The translations under genes and the position numbers were made by a program. The notes beneath the pieces are model-generated. The model saw nothing but the letters and a program-made list of their open reading frames with translations, made no database searches and was not told the origin of the DNA. Below are positions 41,462 through 57,100 of a stretch of DNA of 64,000 nucleotides, piece after piece. Numbering within the stretch: position 1 is the first letter of the stretch; each line of letters opens with the position of its first letter. Origin of the DNA: Hormiphora californensis (taxonomy: Eukaryota > Ctenophora > Tentaculata > Cydippida > Pleurobrachiidae). Location of the stretch: NCBI GenBank assembly GCA_020137815.1, contig CM035350.1, positions 8,315,545-8,379,544 of the forward strand, read 5' to 3'.

Positions 41462-42360
41462 AGAGAGAGAGAAAGAGATAGAGAGAGATACAAAGTGCAG
41501 CGATAGAGAGAGAGAGATGGTAGGGAAATACAGCGACAACATGGATAGAGGAACGGGGGGAGGGTGTTCATCACGTGTACAATGCCCCTAGCAGATAAGA
41601 GGAAGGTTATTAAACTCTAGAACCGGGGCTCCCTGGGAAGAGTGGGTGCTGATAGCACCAATATATGCGTCATAGATAATTCAGAGTTTGTAATCATATA
41701 ATGCGTTATCAAACCGACAGTGCTACTTAAATATGCAACATATTACATATGTTTGGCTCTTGGGAGTGGGACTATGACAAACATAAACAAAGTACCGTTA
41801 GGAAGAGGCAGAATATCTATTACCTCTGGGCTCTGGGCTCTGGTCCCTGGACTGATTTGGAAAACAAAAAAAATGTCAAAAATCAACTATGAGTTGGTTT
41901 GGACAATGGACAGTTTGAAATGGTTGGTGAAAATCATACAGCAAGTTTAATATGATGTAGAGAATTTAATTGTCATTGGCCTAAACAAAGTGCTTTGACT
42001 TGTGAGGAATTCCGAGTGACTTGGCAGTTGGCAAGGACTGAGGACAAGATCGTGAAAAAAACGGTGGAAAAGGAAAAAAAATTGGAATTTTTAGAAACTT
42101 AAGTTAACGCGCGCGTGTCATGCCGTTAACTTATTTTTAAAACAGCGCGTTACGTTTATTTTAAGAAATATCTTGCGCATCCACTCCCGCGCGCCGACTT
42201 AAAATGAGATTTCCAACAAGTTTTTTTTTTAATTTGGTTTTTCAGATTTTGAAGAACTTTGGAAATGTTCAGTCCTGCTGTCTCGCGTCTGCCGTCTGCA
42301 CTCTGCATGATCCGTTTTTAAACAAGGTGATGATACTACAGTGGTGAATGCATGTTATAA
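41177..42360. other. AG-rich intergenic DNA
   Basis: AG microsatellite lies at about 41275-41515, including a duplicated GATACAAAGTGCAGCGATAG block about 86 bp apart. Downstream sequence to 42360 has no recognised gene. The 42060-42250 portion is rich in cgcg and homopolymers and may belong to a transposon. Confidence 0.5.
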
Positions 42361-43060
42361 TGATAGATGCACCGCCCGGAAAGAAAGTTGAGGTTCCAAC
42401 GTCCCCCACCACTTGACACTTCACAAATCTCTGTTGCAACGAAGTACCACAACTCGTTCACCTGCAGAGCAGCCCGACTTTGGAACACCCTACCATGCAA
42501 CGTGAATACGGCAGAAGACCTAGCCTCGTTCAAAGTCTTTCTTGGTAAATGGCTGGAGTGATTCCCGGACTGACCCCTGGTGGCTGGATACACTCGACAG
42601 AACAACAATTCGATACTTGACTGGGAACGAATAGCTTCCAGGGAGGGGGAGGCTCTATGAGGAGCTGACACCTGTGCAGTATTTGCACAAAGAGGACTAC
42701 AAGAAGTCATGCACTGCCTCAAAATTGTCAGAATTGCCACTGAGTCTGGAGTCACTTATCTGTTTTTTCTAATATAAGCCCCCAGCCGGGACGTCTCCAG
42801 GAGATCTCTGGAACTGTAAGGGAGCCGGGAGTCCGTAAGTAAGTGCTACTTTAGAGAGTACGTTGGCACCATTTTTCTACTATTTATTCAAAAAATCCGT
42901 GTGTCATAAGCGCTGTTCTGAGCTTTTGGAGTGAGGGCTGTTGAGGATGAAAGAGGATGTGATGATGAATCGTTTTCCTTCCAACAACAGAACTTGTGCT
43001 GGGCCGTAAAACGGACTATAAATGTTTATTTTGTATTGTATTGATTTGATTTGAAATAGA
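42361..43060 (+). mobile_element. LINE 3' end (reverse transcriptase C-terminus plus tail)
   Basis: The frame at 42367-42561 ends YHNSFTCRAARLWNTLPCNV followed by FKVFLGKWLE and a stop, the W-N-x-LP and F-x-x-x-L pattern of CR1/L2-like polymerase C-termini. A GC-richer 3' UTR-like segment runs to a TTTTGTATTGTATTGATTTG tail near 43030. No other polymerase domains are present, so it is a 5'-truncated insertion. Confidence 0.65.
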
Positions 43061-43519
43061 TATTATATAAACGTACAAATTGCACATTAAATAAATACCC
43101 GACTGACTCTTACTAATAGTTTAGCAGCCTATGGCGCGAGTGCTTACGTCTTAAAAAACTAATTTAAAAATATTTAAAAAAAGTAGCTATAAGGCTACGA
43201 CACACTCTTATACTAGTTATAAGCTAAATTTATTTCACTCAATAATAATAACAATTATACTTACCCTTGATTCCCAATCCCCCACCTCCCTCCCCCATGA
43301 ACCATACCCCGAATTTAACGTCATGTCGACTGTTGGGTAGATGTTAAGATCAGTTATAATTCACATCTGTGGTGCGGGTCCACCATCTTGTTTCAAACTG
43401 TTCAACACCACTCCAAACCTTCAATTTGAGTACAATGTAAGAATGAAAGCTATGTGCGGAAGAAGGACAGTTACTGTAAAGTTAAAAGAAGAGAAAGGGG
43501 CCCACACCACAGCAGCGGA

Positions 43520-44026
43520 TTAAGTTATGTCGTGTAAGGCTTTCCAGAGATGGTCTTTCAGTCTAGAGGAAAATAAATGGTGTTCAGCTGTATTTCTCAG
43601 TTCTTTAGGAAGTAAGTTCCACTCAAGGTGGCAGCGGTAAAAGTAACAGTTTTTGAACAGGTCTACTCTGGGTTGTTCGGTACATATAATGTCCGTACTG
43701 TCTCGTTTTGTTTGTTGTCTGGTGGCACGTCTGTCATGTAATTCTGGATTGTATTTTTGTAGGAAAGATGGGAGTTTTATAGGAGACGTCTCATAGAATA
43801 TTTTATGGAACAATTTAAGATCATTATATTGGAATTTTTGAGTCATTGGGAGTACGTCAATCTCCCTGAGTTTTTTTATATACGTATCTAAACTATAACT
43901 GGTATCTGTTTCACCGAATATCCATTTTGTGGCACGTTTCTGGAGTCGTTCAAACTTAAGCAGACTTGACTCAGTAGCATTTTCGCTAACGACGTAACAA
44001 ACATAACAAGTATAGTATATCTGCAT
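43520..44026 (-). mobile_element. LINE reverse transcriptase C-terminal fragment
   Basis: The translation contains ESSLLKFERLQKRATKWIFG, then a spacer and HLEWNLLPKELRN with FSSRLKDHLW, the pattern of the C-terminal region of CR1/L2-like non-LTR polymerases. Upstream on the same strand the frame is broken and no catalytic FADD/YADD core is seen before the AlkB-SGNH frame ends at 44539. It is a truncated or internally deleted copy. Confidence 0.7.
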
Positions 44027-44538
44027 CTGACTTTGAACAAATTAATGCCTGCAATCCTAAACTTTTTATAACATCGATATGCATACTTACTATGTCTCAT
44101 ACCTTTGACTAAGAAGAGGAATAGGACACAATTTGCATACCAAATATATGGTGAATTCAGATCAAACACAAATTGGCCTTCTTTTCTGAACTTGACGGGT
44201 GGAGGGGTACTCCTGAGCATTATTCCTAAAAGAGCTATCATTAGTATTGTGTAACAAATATATATGAGGAAATGATAGATTAGTATGTCTGTCGTTTCAT
44301 TGTATTGTCTTTTGTTATTGTCGGTGTTGTCAATTTTTATCCTTTTCCCCCCAGCCAGACCCCCCGCAAAACCCCCAATAGTTTTTCTGTATTGTTCGAC
44401 ACTGATCATTGAATGGGAATGGGTTTAGGGTTTAGGAATGGGTTAACAAATGGGGAAATTAGGGGACAATGATGAAAACTCGGCCCCCCAAACCCCAGAG
44501 AATTGTTATCATTAAATTATATATTATAAATCGAGATA

Positions 44539-45999
44539 TCAGTTAAGAACTAACTCCTCATACATAATCTCATTTAACACGTTGTACCCATTATTGTTGA
44601 GGTGTACTCCGTCCTCCGAAAACAAAACACTATTAAAATTAAGTTCATTATTTAAAAACTCAATTGTCCAATCCGACACTACACAATTCAAAGACCTTCC
44701 TACACTCATCACAATACGATTAAACATAAACACGTTACTCGCTATCCAACCACTATCAGGTCTGAGGGGGATAACCGTAGCGAGAACGATCTCGGTATCA
44801 TCCCCAAACCTTCTCCTAACCTCCCTAACTAAATCTACATATGCCTTATACACACTCCCTTTACCCTTACTCGACCTTACAAACCCTCCCCAATATCTGA
44901 TGTCATTGGTCCCAAACGCCAAAATAACCTTGTTGACCTCTAGACATGGGTGCGTCACTTCCAGTCCGTTCAACATATCCATAGCCAAACTCCCCCTCCA
45001 GTTCTCATTCGGCCTACAAAGTCTCGCCCCTGAAATCGAGATGTTCACTAGCGCCGGGTCCTCGTGGATCCACTTTGTCATACTGGTTCCTAGTAGAAGT
45101 GTCCTTGGTGTCAGTCTGGGGTTCGGCAGTGCTGGTGTTGGTAGAAGGGGCGATCTGGTAGGGAATACAGAGTTCTCTTCCTGATACCCATCTACGGCAG
45201 GCGGCGAGGTTGGCGACAAAGTCATCTGTGATGCTGGAGCTTCCACCCGAGACGGGTGTACTGCGAACTGGGGCACCTTCTGGGACTTAGCTGGGGTTGG
45301 TGCAGGTGGAGTTGGTTCTGGAGGCGATGTTCTGTGCCTCTTCCTAAAAGACAGGGCATATCTCACGCCATGCTCAACCTTCTGTGCACGGTGCTTAAAG
45401 TGCTCTTGGCACCCTGGCTTCATGGTGTACGCCTCACCATCCTTAGTGGTTATAGACAGCTTAGGCCGCATCCGGCCATCTCCAAGGTAGGGAATGAAAT
45501 CTACAGCACCATCGTTGCCGACGGTCACGACGGTAATAGGTGAGTTGTCCACCAGCGAAGTCTCGAAATCTGAGTGGTATCCCACGCCGTCCCCTTTTCT
45601 GTATCTAGTGACTAGGCAGGAGTTGAACTCAGTCCCTTGGTCCTTGTTAATCCTCCCCATCAGCTTGTTAATGTTCGGGTATTTGGTTATGTCCCTGGGT
45701 GCCAGGTCCACATTGGCCCACCCGTAGGGACACCCAGTGTTAGTTAGCCAGGTATTCTTGCCAGTTAATCCTCCTACTTCCCATTTCATCATCTCGAGGT
45801 CCTCATCAGAAACATATCTCCCGTGGTGGGTAACAAACTGATTCGGATCCTTTTCTGGAACTCCATCTCTCTTACGCCTCTCTAGCTCCTTTTGTACAAT
45901 CTGTATAATCCTCTCCAACACGGGCGATGATACCCTGGTAAAGACTTCCTCTAGAGGTGTGTTGTCTAGAATCATGTTGGAGGCGTTGTTAACAACCAT
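44539..45999 (-). CDS. AlkB-type 2-oxoglutarate dioxygenase fused to an SGNH hydrolase
   Basis: This is one uninterrupted frame of 486 residues. About residues 120-220 form an AlkB-like Fe(II)/2-oxoglutarate dioxygenase. YHSDFE supplies the His142-x-Asp144 iron ligands, HRAQK the third (His203), and RYALSFR (Arg213, Arg219) the 2-oxoglutarate-binding arginine pattern. Known AlkB enzymes remove alkyl groups from DNA or RNA bases. A Pro/Ser/Thr-rich linker (about 222-297) leads to an SGNH/GDSL-type hydrolase: block I LLLGTSMTKW (Ser306, GTS instead of GDS), a Gly in ISGAR, block III AFGTNDIRY (Asn365) and block V SEDGVHLN (Asp463-x-x-His466). All catalytic residues appear present. Esterases of this fold occur in ORF1 of CR1-like LINEs. 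A LINE polymerase end lies 0.5 kb downstream on the same strand, so this may be a retrotransposon ORF1. The alternative is an intronless host gene divergent from MAF1. Confidence 0.85.
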   Translation of the reverse strand: MVVNNASNMILDNTPLEEVFTRVSSPVLERIIQIVQKELERRKRDGVPEKDPNQFVTHHGRYVSDEDLEMMKWEVGGLTGKNTWLTNTGCPYGWANVDLAPRDITKYPNINKLMGRINKDQGTEFNSCLVTRYRKGDGVGYHSDFETSLVDNSPITVVTVGNDGAVDFIPYLGDGRMRPKLSITTKDGEAYTMKPGCQEHFKHRAQKVEHGVRYALSFRKRHRTSPPEPTPPAPTPAKSQKVPQFAVHPSRVEAPASQMTLSPTSPPAVDGYQEENSVFPTRSPLLPTPALPNPRLTPRTLLLGTSMTKWIHEDPALVNISISGARLCRPNENWRGSLAMDMLNGLEVTHPCLEVNKVILAFGTNDIRYWGGFVRSSKGKGSVYKAYVDLVREVRRRFGDDTEIVLATVIPLRPDSGWIASNVFMFNRIVMSVGRSLNCVVSDWTIEFLNNELNFNSVLFSEDGVHLNNNGYNVLNEIMYEELVLN

Positions 46000-46544
46000 T
46001 CCTAAAACTCCATGGCTAAAACAGGCTGTTAATCCAAGAACATTGCGTCCTCAAATTAATTTGTTTAAAGTAGTGCCGAAAAGCTTGATTGGTCAAAAGA
46101 GGTAGCGCAGTGCAGATTTTTTCTAGAACTCTAGAATCTGACCCATCTTCTTCTAAAGCCTAGCCGTCAAGCAATTAATTACTAAGCCGATCAGTCGCAA
46201 TATTTCTTGTGTACGTTCACTAATACGTCCTGCTTGTCTTTCCCTGGCTTTTGCATACATCTTATCTGTAGCAGCCAACTTTTATCAGTGCACTGCATTT
46301 AACTTGCTCTAACTTCGTTATGTCCTTGTATGCCATATTACCGCTTCTCATGACCACCGTAGCGTTGTTTTGCTTTGTTGCGTCTCATAAAGTTTTCAAA
46401 TCACACTCAAATACTGTATTATTACAAATTGCTTAACATCACTCACATGATTTGTAGGAATAACAATATGACAGCCAGTGTGTGGAGTTGTTTAGAGTAG
46501 TGTGTCAACTACTCTAATACACGCCCAGTCCGACATACATCAGG
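46000..46544. other. Spacer between divergent AlkB-SGNH frame and MAF1
   Basis: These 545 bp separate two divergent starts and presumably contain the MAF1 promoter. I see no TATA box placed convincingly, and no gene. Confidence 0.4.
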
Positions 46545-50201
<3,657 letters not shown>

Positions 50202-51396
50202 TGGCCTACTACACAGTGCCTTCTAGAAAGAGAGGAAAAACACATAAAACGTAGGCTTGTTAAGCGGAGAAACACCGCCAAAATGCATTACGCGATTTAT
50301 TTTTAGCTGAAAACAAACCGCGCCCTCGGCGGTGCGCGCCGTTCTGAGTTGTGTGAAAAGTACACTGGCCTATGCGCGGGAAACACACTCGCGCGGCGTT
50401 ACAGGATTCTATACACAATACCGGCCGATACATTACATTTTTGTACATTTTGTACAATCTGCAAATAATTGTAATCCAAACCCTAGTAAGACTTTTCAAA
50501 CACGGTTATTTTCGTTACTCTAACAATATCATACTTTACAGGTTCAAAAATGATTCAACATTGCTACCAGCTTCTGCCAGAGTTAAAAAAGGACAATGTT
50601 AATGTTATCAAACGCTCAAATATTCAAGGACTGTTGAATTAATCCAGCCTTTACAGAGCTGTTTCTTTTGTATCACTATATTACTTCACTCTCTTTATTC
50701 AATACATAATTATTATATACTCCCCCATTTTCCCTGGAAAACAGACAATCCGGATTTAGAAATCCGCTTTTTCCCCCGAACCATCCACACCAGTTATACT
50801 ACGTAACGGGTGTGTATATGTGTGTGTGTGCATGATGTTGCAGCATTGTAATAGTTGGCGTGTGCTGCAATACTTAATTTTATTAACCTATCCAGATATT
50901 ATTGTACAATTATATTCTGTTTTTTCATTCCCAACTAAGTTAATTACAAGAGTTTTCCTTTTTCACAATCAGTCCCACGATTCAAATTTATAGTCAGTTC
51001 TTGTCACTGACACAAACACCAATTAAAGAGTTGTAGAGAAGGGGAAGACAGATTTTGCACGTAGCACCGCATTCAAGTCGTGCCTCTCTCGGACTATGGA
51101 GCTGTGAAGGGTCGAGGTACTGGTAGGATTGGCTGCTGCCCATGCTCTATTGTACTGCCGCTCTGGAAATGGGAGAAGGGATTGAAACATTTCAATGTAA
51201 CCGCTTTGGGCTTGCCTAGCTAGACTCTGTTTCGTGCGCCCCGCCCGCGAAACACAAATGTAAAGGAGGGTTAGAACATAACACCTCTGGGCGTGGGAAG
51301 TTGGATTGAAACATTGGTCGGGAGGTTGCTAGAAAGCTACCTGAGCTGGACCCTTGTCCCTGTTATAGCTGTCCCAACTGTGACTCACAATGTCAT
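50202..51396. other. MAF1 3' region and intergenic DNA
   Basis: A GC-rich, CpG-containing insertion-like segment at about 50225-50420 is followed by AT-rich sequence with AATACATAATT near 50700 and a GT tract near 50815-50830. No protein gene or RNA gene was recognised. Confidence 0.45.
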
Positions 51397-52194
51397 CTAA
51401 ATAATACCTTTAGCGGAGGATGTCGGTTTGAAGTCGCTCCTCTTTGTCTGTAGAAACAAGTTAAACATATTTCCAGAGAAGGAGCTCTCTCTTCTCATCA
51501 GTTTCCTCTTGGCAACTTTCCAGCCAGCGGAAGGTGCCGCTGGTGGTGGTCCATGATAGTGTCCTGGCCTAGATACCGGGGCCTCAGGTGGGGGTGGTGG
51601 CACTGTGCTGTTCTCTACTAATCCACTACTGCGCCCACCACTCTCTGATTGCAGTTTCTTTCGTGCTGGCTGAGATCTCACAACCTGCAGGGAAATTATT
51701 GAACGGAGTGTTTTGGAGCTTGCATTTGCATCGATGGGCTTTTGCATACTCATAACCAAGTTTTGTCAGAAAGGGCCTACCTTTCTCTGCATGTCAGCGA
51801 TGATTTGCTGTGAGAACTTTTCAAACATCTTCCTCACACACTCTGGATCAGATCTCATGTCCCGGGCAGCAGCCTCCAGGAAACATTCCTCTGACCGGGG
51901 TAGGTCCGGGTACACTTTACACCGCACCTTGAAATGGGGGTCAGGGGGTTATAAATATCATGGAAGGCAGGTTGGAATTGGAAATGGTGAAAGTTGCAAT
52001 ACATTGTATTTGTGGGATGTCTCAGACAGTGTCTGGCGCCGGCCGAGGCCAGACCCAGTTTTGATCTCAAATGCGTTAAATCGACTCGACCAGATTATGG
52101 GGATCTTGCATGGTTGCAGTAACAATCAAGGGGGATTAGTACCTACTGCATTCGGTACAACTGCAGATACCCACGGCCACGTTGAACATTCCAT
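51397..52194 (-). CDS. Unidentified Pro-rich protein, three exons (tentative)
   Basis: I do not recognise this gene. Exons that join in phase 0 are 52147-52194 (MECSTWPWVSAVVPNA), 51781-51927 (VRCKVYPDLPRSEECFLEA and an amphipathic stretch RKMFEKFSQQIIADMQRK) and 51397-51684 (PPPPPEAP, GHYHGPPPAAPSAGW, a basic KRKLMRRESS). This gives 160 residues. The two larger exons have good GT/AG borders and protein-like composition. The first exon is the weakest, and the 3' end may continue past the stop through a GTATTA donor-like site. It is divergent from the next gene, with starts about 115 bp apart. No function is inferred. Confidence 0.45.
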
Positions 52195-52308
52195 ACTCTG
52201 ATCACCTGCTCTGTGGCTCCTCACGATCCCCTTCACAATGAGATTGGTAAACACACACATCCCCCAGATTCACACTACTCTACAGTTCTACACACGTGTT
52301 TGCTTGCT

Positions 52309-53549
52309 ATGCCCAAAGCTGTCCAACCCTCAATTGGGGCTCCTAGGACGCCCCTCCAGCGACCCATGAAGAAACTGCCTCGGATCGAGAGGAGTGAGAG
52401 TAGGACAACTATCACAGAACCCCTTGTGGATCGATCTCAGTACTCCAAGTTCAGCAGGTCAGTGATATCAGCTGTCTGGCGGCACTGCGCTCAGATCGGG
52501 TCGGCGCTGCCAGACAGGTGATCAGCTACCTCATATCTTGTTGAAGGAAGGGTCTCATACAGGGCCACTTTTTCTGTTTTCTGCAGTGTGTGAAAACTAG
52601 TATAATTATAACATGGTGGCAGCCTGTAGGTCTCGAGCTTTGTTAAAAGTTCCATGTCTCAACTTCAAGCTGGTGTTATTGTTAACTCAATAAACACGCA
52701 AGTCAATCACACAACAGCTCGTACTACTAGCTGTCTGAGTGTCTGGCGCCGCTGACCCCATCTGAGCGCACTGTCGTGAGAATCAAATTGGGGTATGGCG
52801 CCGCCATACAGACTACTAGTGGCTTGTTGAGTAACTCAACAACTATTGGCACTGGTAGTGTCACTGGAAGTGGTACCCTCAATTTCACACCATGTTACAG
52901 GACTAGTTCAATCGATCAAGCTCCTCTACCGGCTGCAGCAGCTGCAGAAAGCCCTGACAGTGATCTGATAACAAAAACAAAGGAGACAATCCGAGAGATG
53001 GAGAGACGGAGTTCTGTTCTGAGAGCTAGCAGGGAGAACTCAATAACTAACTCAATGGCTGTGAGACAGAGTCTGAAAGGGACGACTGGAACCCCAAAAC
53101 TACCCCCAATCATCCGGAGGACCAGCATGGGACGGGATAGCATGTTCAATTTGAATAGGAAACAGAGAGGTAGCGTCGCTCCGTCGGGCATCGTTAGTCA
53201 GGTAACGGGGGACCTATCCAAGAAGTTAACACGGGTGAAATCGAACAACAAACAAGGCCCAAAAGTGACATTTGCGGGGAAATCTACCACACCCACTAAG
53301 ATTAGGATCCGGTCGGTTTCTCTTGATTTGAGGTGGGAGAGGGAGGAGAAGGAGAGGAGGAAGGCTGAAAGTGGTGCGGTAGAAAGGACGTGTAGATCTG
53401 CACGTGCCCGAATGATTTTACACAGTTTAAAGCCCGATATCAAAATACCGCCAAAGAAATCTACCTCGCCGAGAAGAATCAATTTCCATCGGGCAGTGAT
53501 TGCTGTAAAGGCTAGCAACCTTATAACGAACAGGGTTTGGAGGTGGTAG
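52309..53549 (+). CDS. Unidentified basic Ser/Thr/Arg-rich protein, two exons
   Basis: I do not recognise this gene. Exon 1, 52309-52457 (MPKAVQPSIGAPRTPLQRPM...SKFS), joins in phase to exon 2, 52820-53549, which ends NLITNRVWRW. The total is 292 residues. The product is basic and largely low-complexity, with repeated Arg/Lys-Ser/Thr patterns (RRTSMGRDS, KKLTRVKS, RIRSVSLD), a possible short helix DLRWEREEKERRKAES and a C-terminal FHRAVIAVKASN. This is the look of a disordered, phosphorylated cytoskeletal or nuclear protein, which is only an impression. The acceptor has a poor pyrimidine tract, so the join is less certain than exon 2 itself. Confidence 0.55.
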
Positions 53550-53895
53550 TGGGTACGGATCGAGAAATTTCTGGGTCTATATCGGGAGCATCAGTGGTTG
53601 GCCCACCAAATCCAATGATGAAAAACATTCCTGGTGTCTAGTCCTATGGCCAACCCAGTGCCGGTTGAATTCCCTCCTGCACTCACTCAACAACCATAGT
53701 TGAACCCAATCGTAGTACCTTTCTCTCCATGTATTGTATCCGCTTGGTCAATGTTCAGCTGTATTGACAATGATGTTCAGCAAAGGATAGTATAAACAGA
53801 AAAACAGTGACTTGCTTGATAGCGAAATAATTATTGACCGTGCCGGAGCACCATGTTATACAGATATAGATAGATAGAGAGAGATAGATAGAGAG

Positions 53896-53970
<75 letters not shown>

Positions 53971-54132
53971 GAGATAGAGAGAGAGGCATTAGGCAATGTG
54001 TGTCCTAATACCACGTGACCAATAAGCTGAGTTCCAGAGAGTAGAGAGCTGCTACCTGCGGGGCTATCTCTCTCTTTCCCTCTCTCTATCTTCCACTCTA
54101 TGACTATCACTCCATCACACATAGCAGGCAAC
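53550..54132. other. Intergenic DNA with AG microsatellite
   Basis: AG tract at about 53870-53986 between convergent genes. No other feature was seen. Confidence 0.6.
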
Positions 54133-57100
54133 TCAGCGAGGGCGCCTGGACGGTCTCGTGGACGTCTCATTAAGGGGCACTGTCTTTATTTCAAAATCAT
54201 CTGAACTCGCCCCACTACTCTCTTCGTCCTCTTCACTCGACATTTGCCTTTTGGCCCTCCTTAATTGTCTCTTTTTCTGTTCTTTCTTCACGGCTGGTCT
54301 TGTCTTCTGGGAGGGCCGGGGTGGAGCACTTGATCCAATTCTAGGGCTTCCCTGGGACCCACCATCGAGCCGGTTGTGACATGCCTTTATCCTGTCCTCC
54401 AAATCGGCCAATAATTCCTCGCCACCCTTCACGCTCTTCTTGCTCTTCTCCAGGATCAGACTGAAATTCTCATAAACGGTCCCGTCAGACAGTTTGTCCT
54501 GGTAGCACGCAAAGTTTTCCTGGAGTCTCTTCAAGGATCGGTCGTTGTAGGTGATGAGGGTGAGACAGTAGGACATGTCGTGCCATTGGCTATCACATCT
54601 TGTTGCACGTAGCCTGACAATGGAAGTGAGGAGTTAGGGATTCAGACAATAAATTATTTGAGAATTGACAAAGTGTGTGAGCATTACGATTAAAATATAT
54701 TTTTGTCAATAAATTGTACAAGATATATTGAGTATGTTTCTCTGTTACCTGTGACACAGTTTTTCCACCAGAGATTCCTTCTGTTTTTCCTTATCAACAA
54801 ACTCAAACAAGAACCGCATGATTCGTTCAAATTGCTCCTTATCCCGTCCACTGTCCGGATCGGAGAGATGCGAGATGAGATCTGGCATGACATTATATAT
54901 TGCATTGGGTTTGTGGCTTAGCTCCGAGAAGAACATCTTGGTGAGAGATCTAATCCGAGGGTCGTCATCCTCTAGACACCGTGCAAGTTGGGAGATATTC
55001 CCCTTAACTTTTACCATATCATTTAGGATCAGGTTTGTCAGAGTTCGGACTGTCGTACACCGGACAGTTGTGCTGGGATCCTTGAGTCTCGCGTACACTT
55101 TGTCTGTCCAGGTGACCAGGAGATTTGGGAACCTGGGTGGGAGATATCAGAGGTTAGCATTAGATTACACTACCCTCCGTGTTTATCTTCGTACTATCCC
55201 CAAATCATTCAGGGGGCCCTTCAGGGGTTAGCACCGCAATACTCAATAGAAACCTGTAGGGTATTATATGGAAGGGGGCTAGCTACATGAAAGTGGGGAG
55301 GTGATGCAATTGGAAATATAGGGGAGGTACTGAGGTAGCTACAATGTAGCTACTACATACAGTGTTCATACAGTGTTCCAGAACTTACCGTATAATCATA
55401 TCATGTAACAGGACCATAATATTACACCTTGTCCCCTCCTGTGAACTCTTCTCCAGCAGAGTAAACACCAACTGAAGGTGCCTCTCACACTCCCTCCTGC
55501 TGGCTAACATCACTTTACACAGAGCTACAGAGGCTGCGTTCTGGATCCGGGGGCAGGGGAAGGAGTCAGGGGAGGATGCTATTTGGACCACCATGGGGAT
55601 AAAGGGCGACACAGAACGGAGTGCTTCCTCTCCTTTCTCGTCCTCGTCCTCTTCTTCGTCTGTTGGGGGTAGTGATTCCAGGTAGACTAGGTTACACAGG
55701 GCTATCTGACCAATCACACTGAGCAATCTCTCAACCAGTTCACCGCCGTTATCCTGTCGAAGGGAGATTGGTGTTATTCAGATGGCCTGTGGATTTCAAA
55801 ACGTCTAATTCTTAATAAACTAGGAGCAGGGGAGCTCTTATACAGATATGCAAATCAAAAGTTCACCATTTAGAGATATATCATACCTTTTCTTGGCTTG
55901 TTTTCTCCAGCATCTTGGCAAGTAGCCCAGTGACGACCTGTTGGGGCTCACTGCACATCACAAAGAGAGCCTTGATGGCCTCATCCGCAAAACTCATCCA
56001 GTCCACTTTTGGGAGGTGAAGGGTGTCAATCAGTTTGGATAGCACGCTACTAGGAACACGATGATTCGATTCCAGCCGAACAAAGTCCTGAAAGAGAGAG
56101 GATTGGATTGGAGTAACGATAGTGACATAGTGTTGCCTCAAAGAAATAAGAATACTGTTACAGTGCTGCTTGTAGTCGTATTACCGTAATGGAAATACAG
56201 TAATGAGACGTGCACGTTGCATAACGCGCGGCAAAAAGTGTATGTGTTCAGCACGTACTAGCGCCCTGATTGGCCACGGTTGCGCGTCGTCTTACTGTAT
56301 CTCCGTTTTCCATTACCGTTTTCCCACTATAACAAGCGACCGTGTTAACCATGTTCCAAGTGTGTAGTATGAAGTGAAAACTGTACCTTCATTGTTGCAG
56401 CCTCCTGAAAGAGTTTGCATGTATCACGTGCCAGCTCAACTGTACCAGCCAGACCCGCACTGGCCAAGAGAGTCAGGTTTTGTTCAGCTACAGAGGGATC
56501 TACTGCTGCAACCATGGTCAGGATCACAGTGGCACTACATTGTCGGAGGGACTCGGTACTCTTGTCTAGTAACACATCCAATAGACACCTGTTGACAGAT
56601 AGTATGTTAGAGAATAAGTAATAAATTCGTTAATTAAGAAGTCAAATGTTTAAATGAGATTAAATTTATACTTGAGTTATACCAGTGGTTTATAGAATCA
56701 TTTGTGGGCGGGCTACAACAACACTCACTTGATAACACGAGGGTTGATGTGTTCCTTCTCCATCAACAACTTCACCAGCTCCTTCAGGGATGCTATCTCT
56801 GCTAAACTCGCCCCCACCACCATCCCCATCAGGTTACCCGCTACTACTTCTGCCTTAGCACTGTGGAACAAGTCATTAATTAGAGAAAATTAGGGAGGTA
56901 AAATTGAACTAGAATTAAATCGGGAATTGGGAAGGTAAAATTGAACCAGAACTAAATGGTGGTATAATATTATAGTTAGCAGAGTTAGCTAGATACCTTT
57001 TGCCATTTTCAGGTCGAATATACAGTCTGAGGTATGCGTTAACAACAGCATCTCGAATGCTTTGCTCGTTGTTGAACACCAGCACCAGCATCTTTCGTAT

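Noticed and set aside
43888-44409. 173-residue hydrophobic minus-strand frame between the AlkB-SGNH frame and the LINE fragment
   Set aside because: It overlaps the LINE fragment in another frame and shows no domain; most likely decayed retrotransposon sequence.
44582-45184. 200-residue plus-strand frame
   Set aside because: It is the antisense shadow of the AlkB-SGNH frame and has no recognisable domain.
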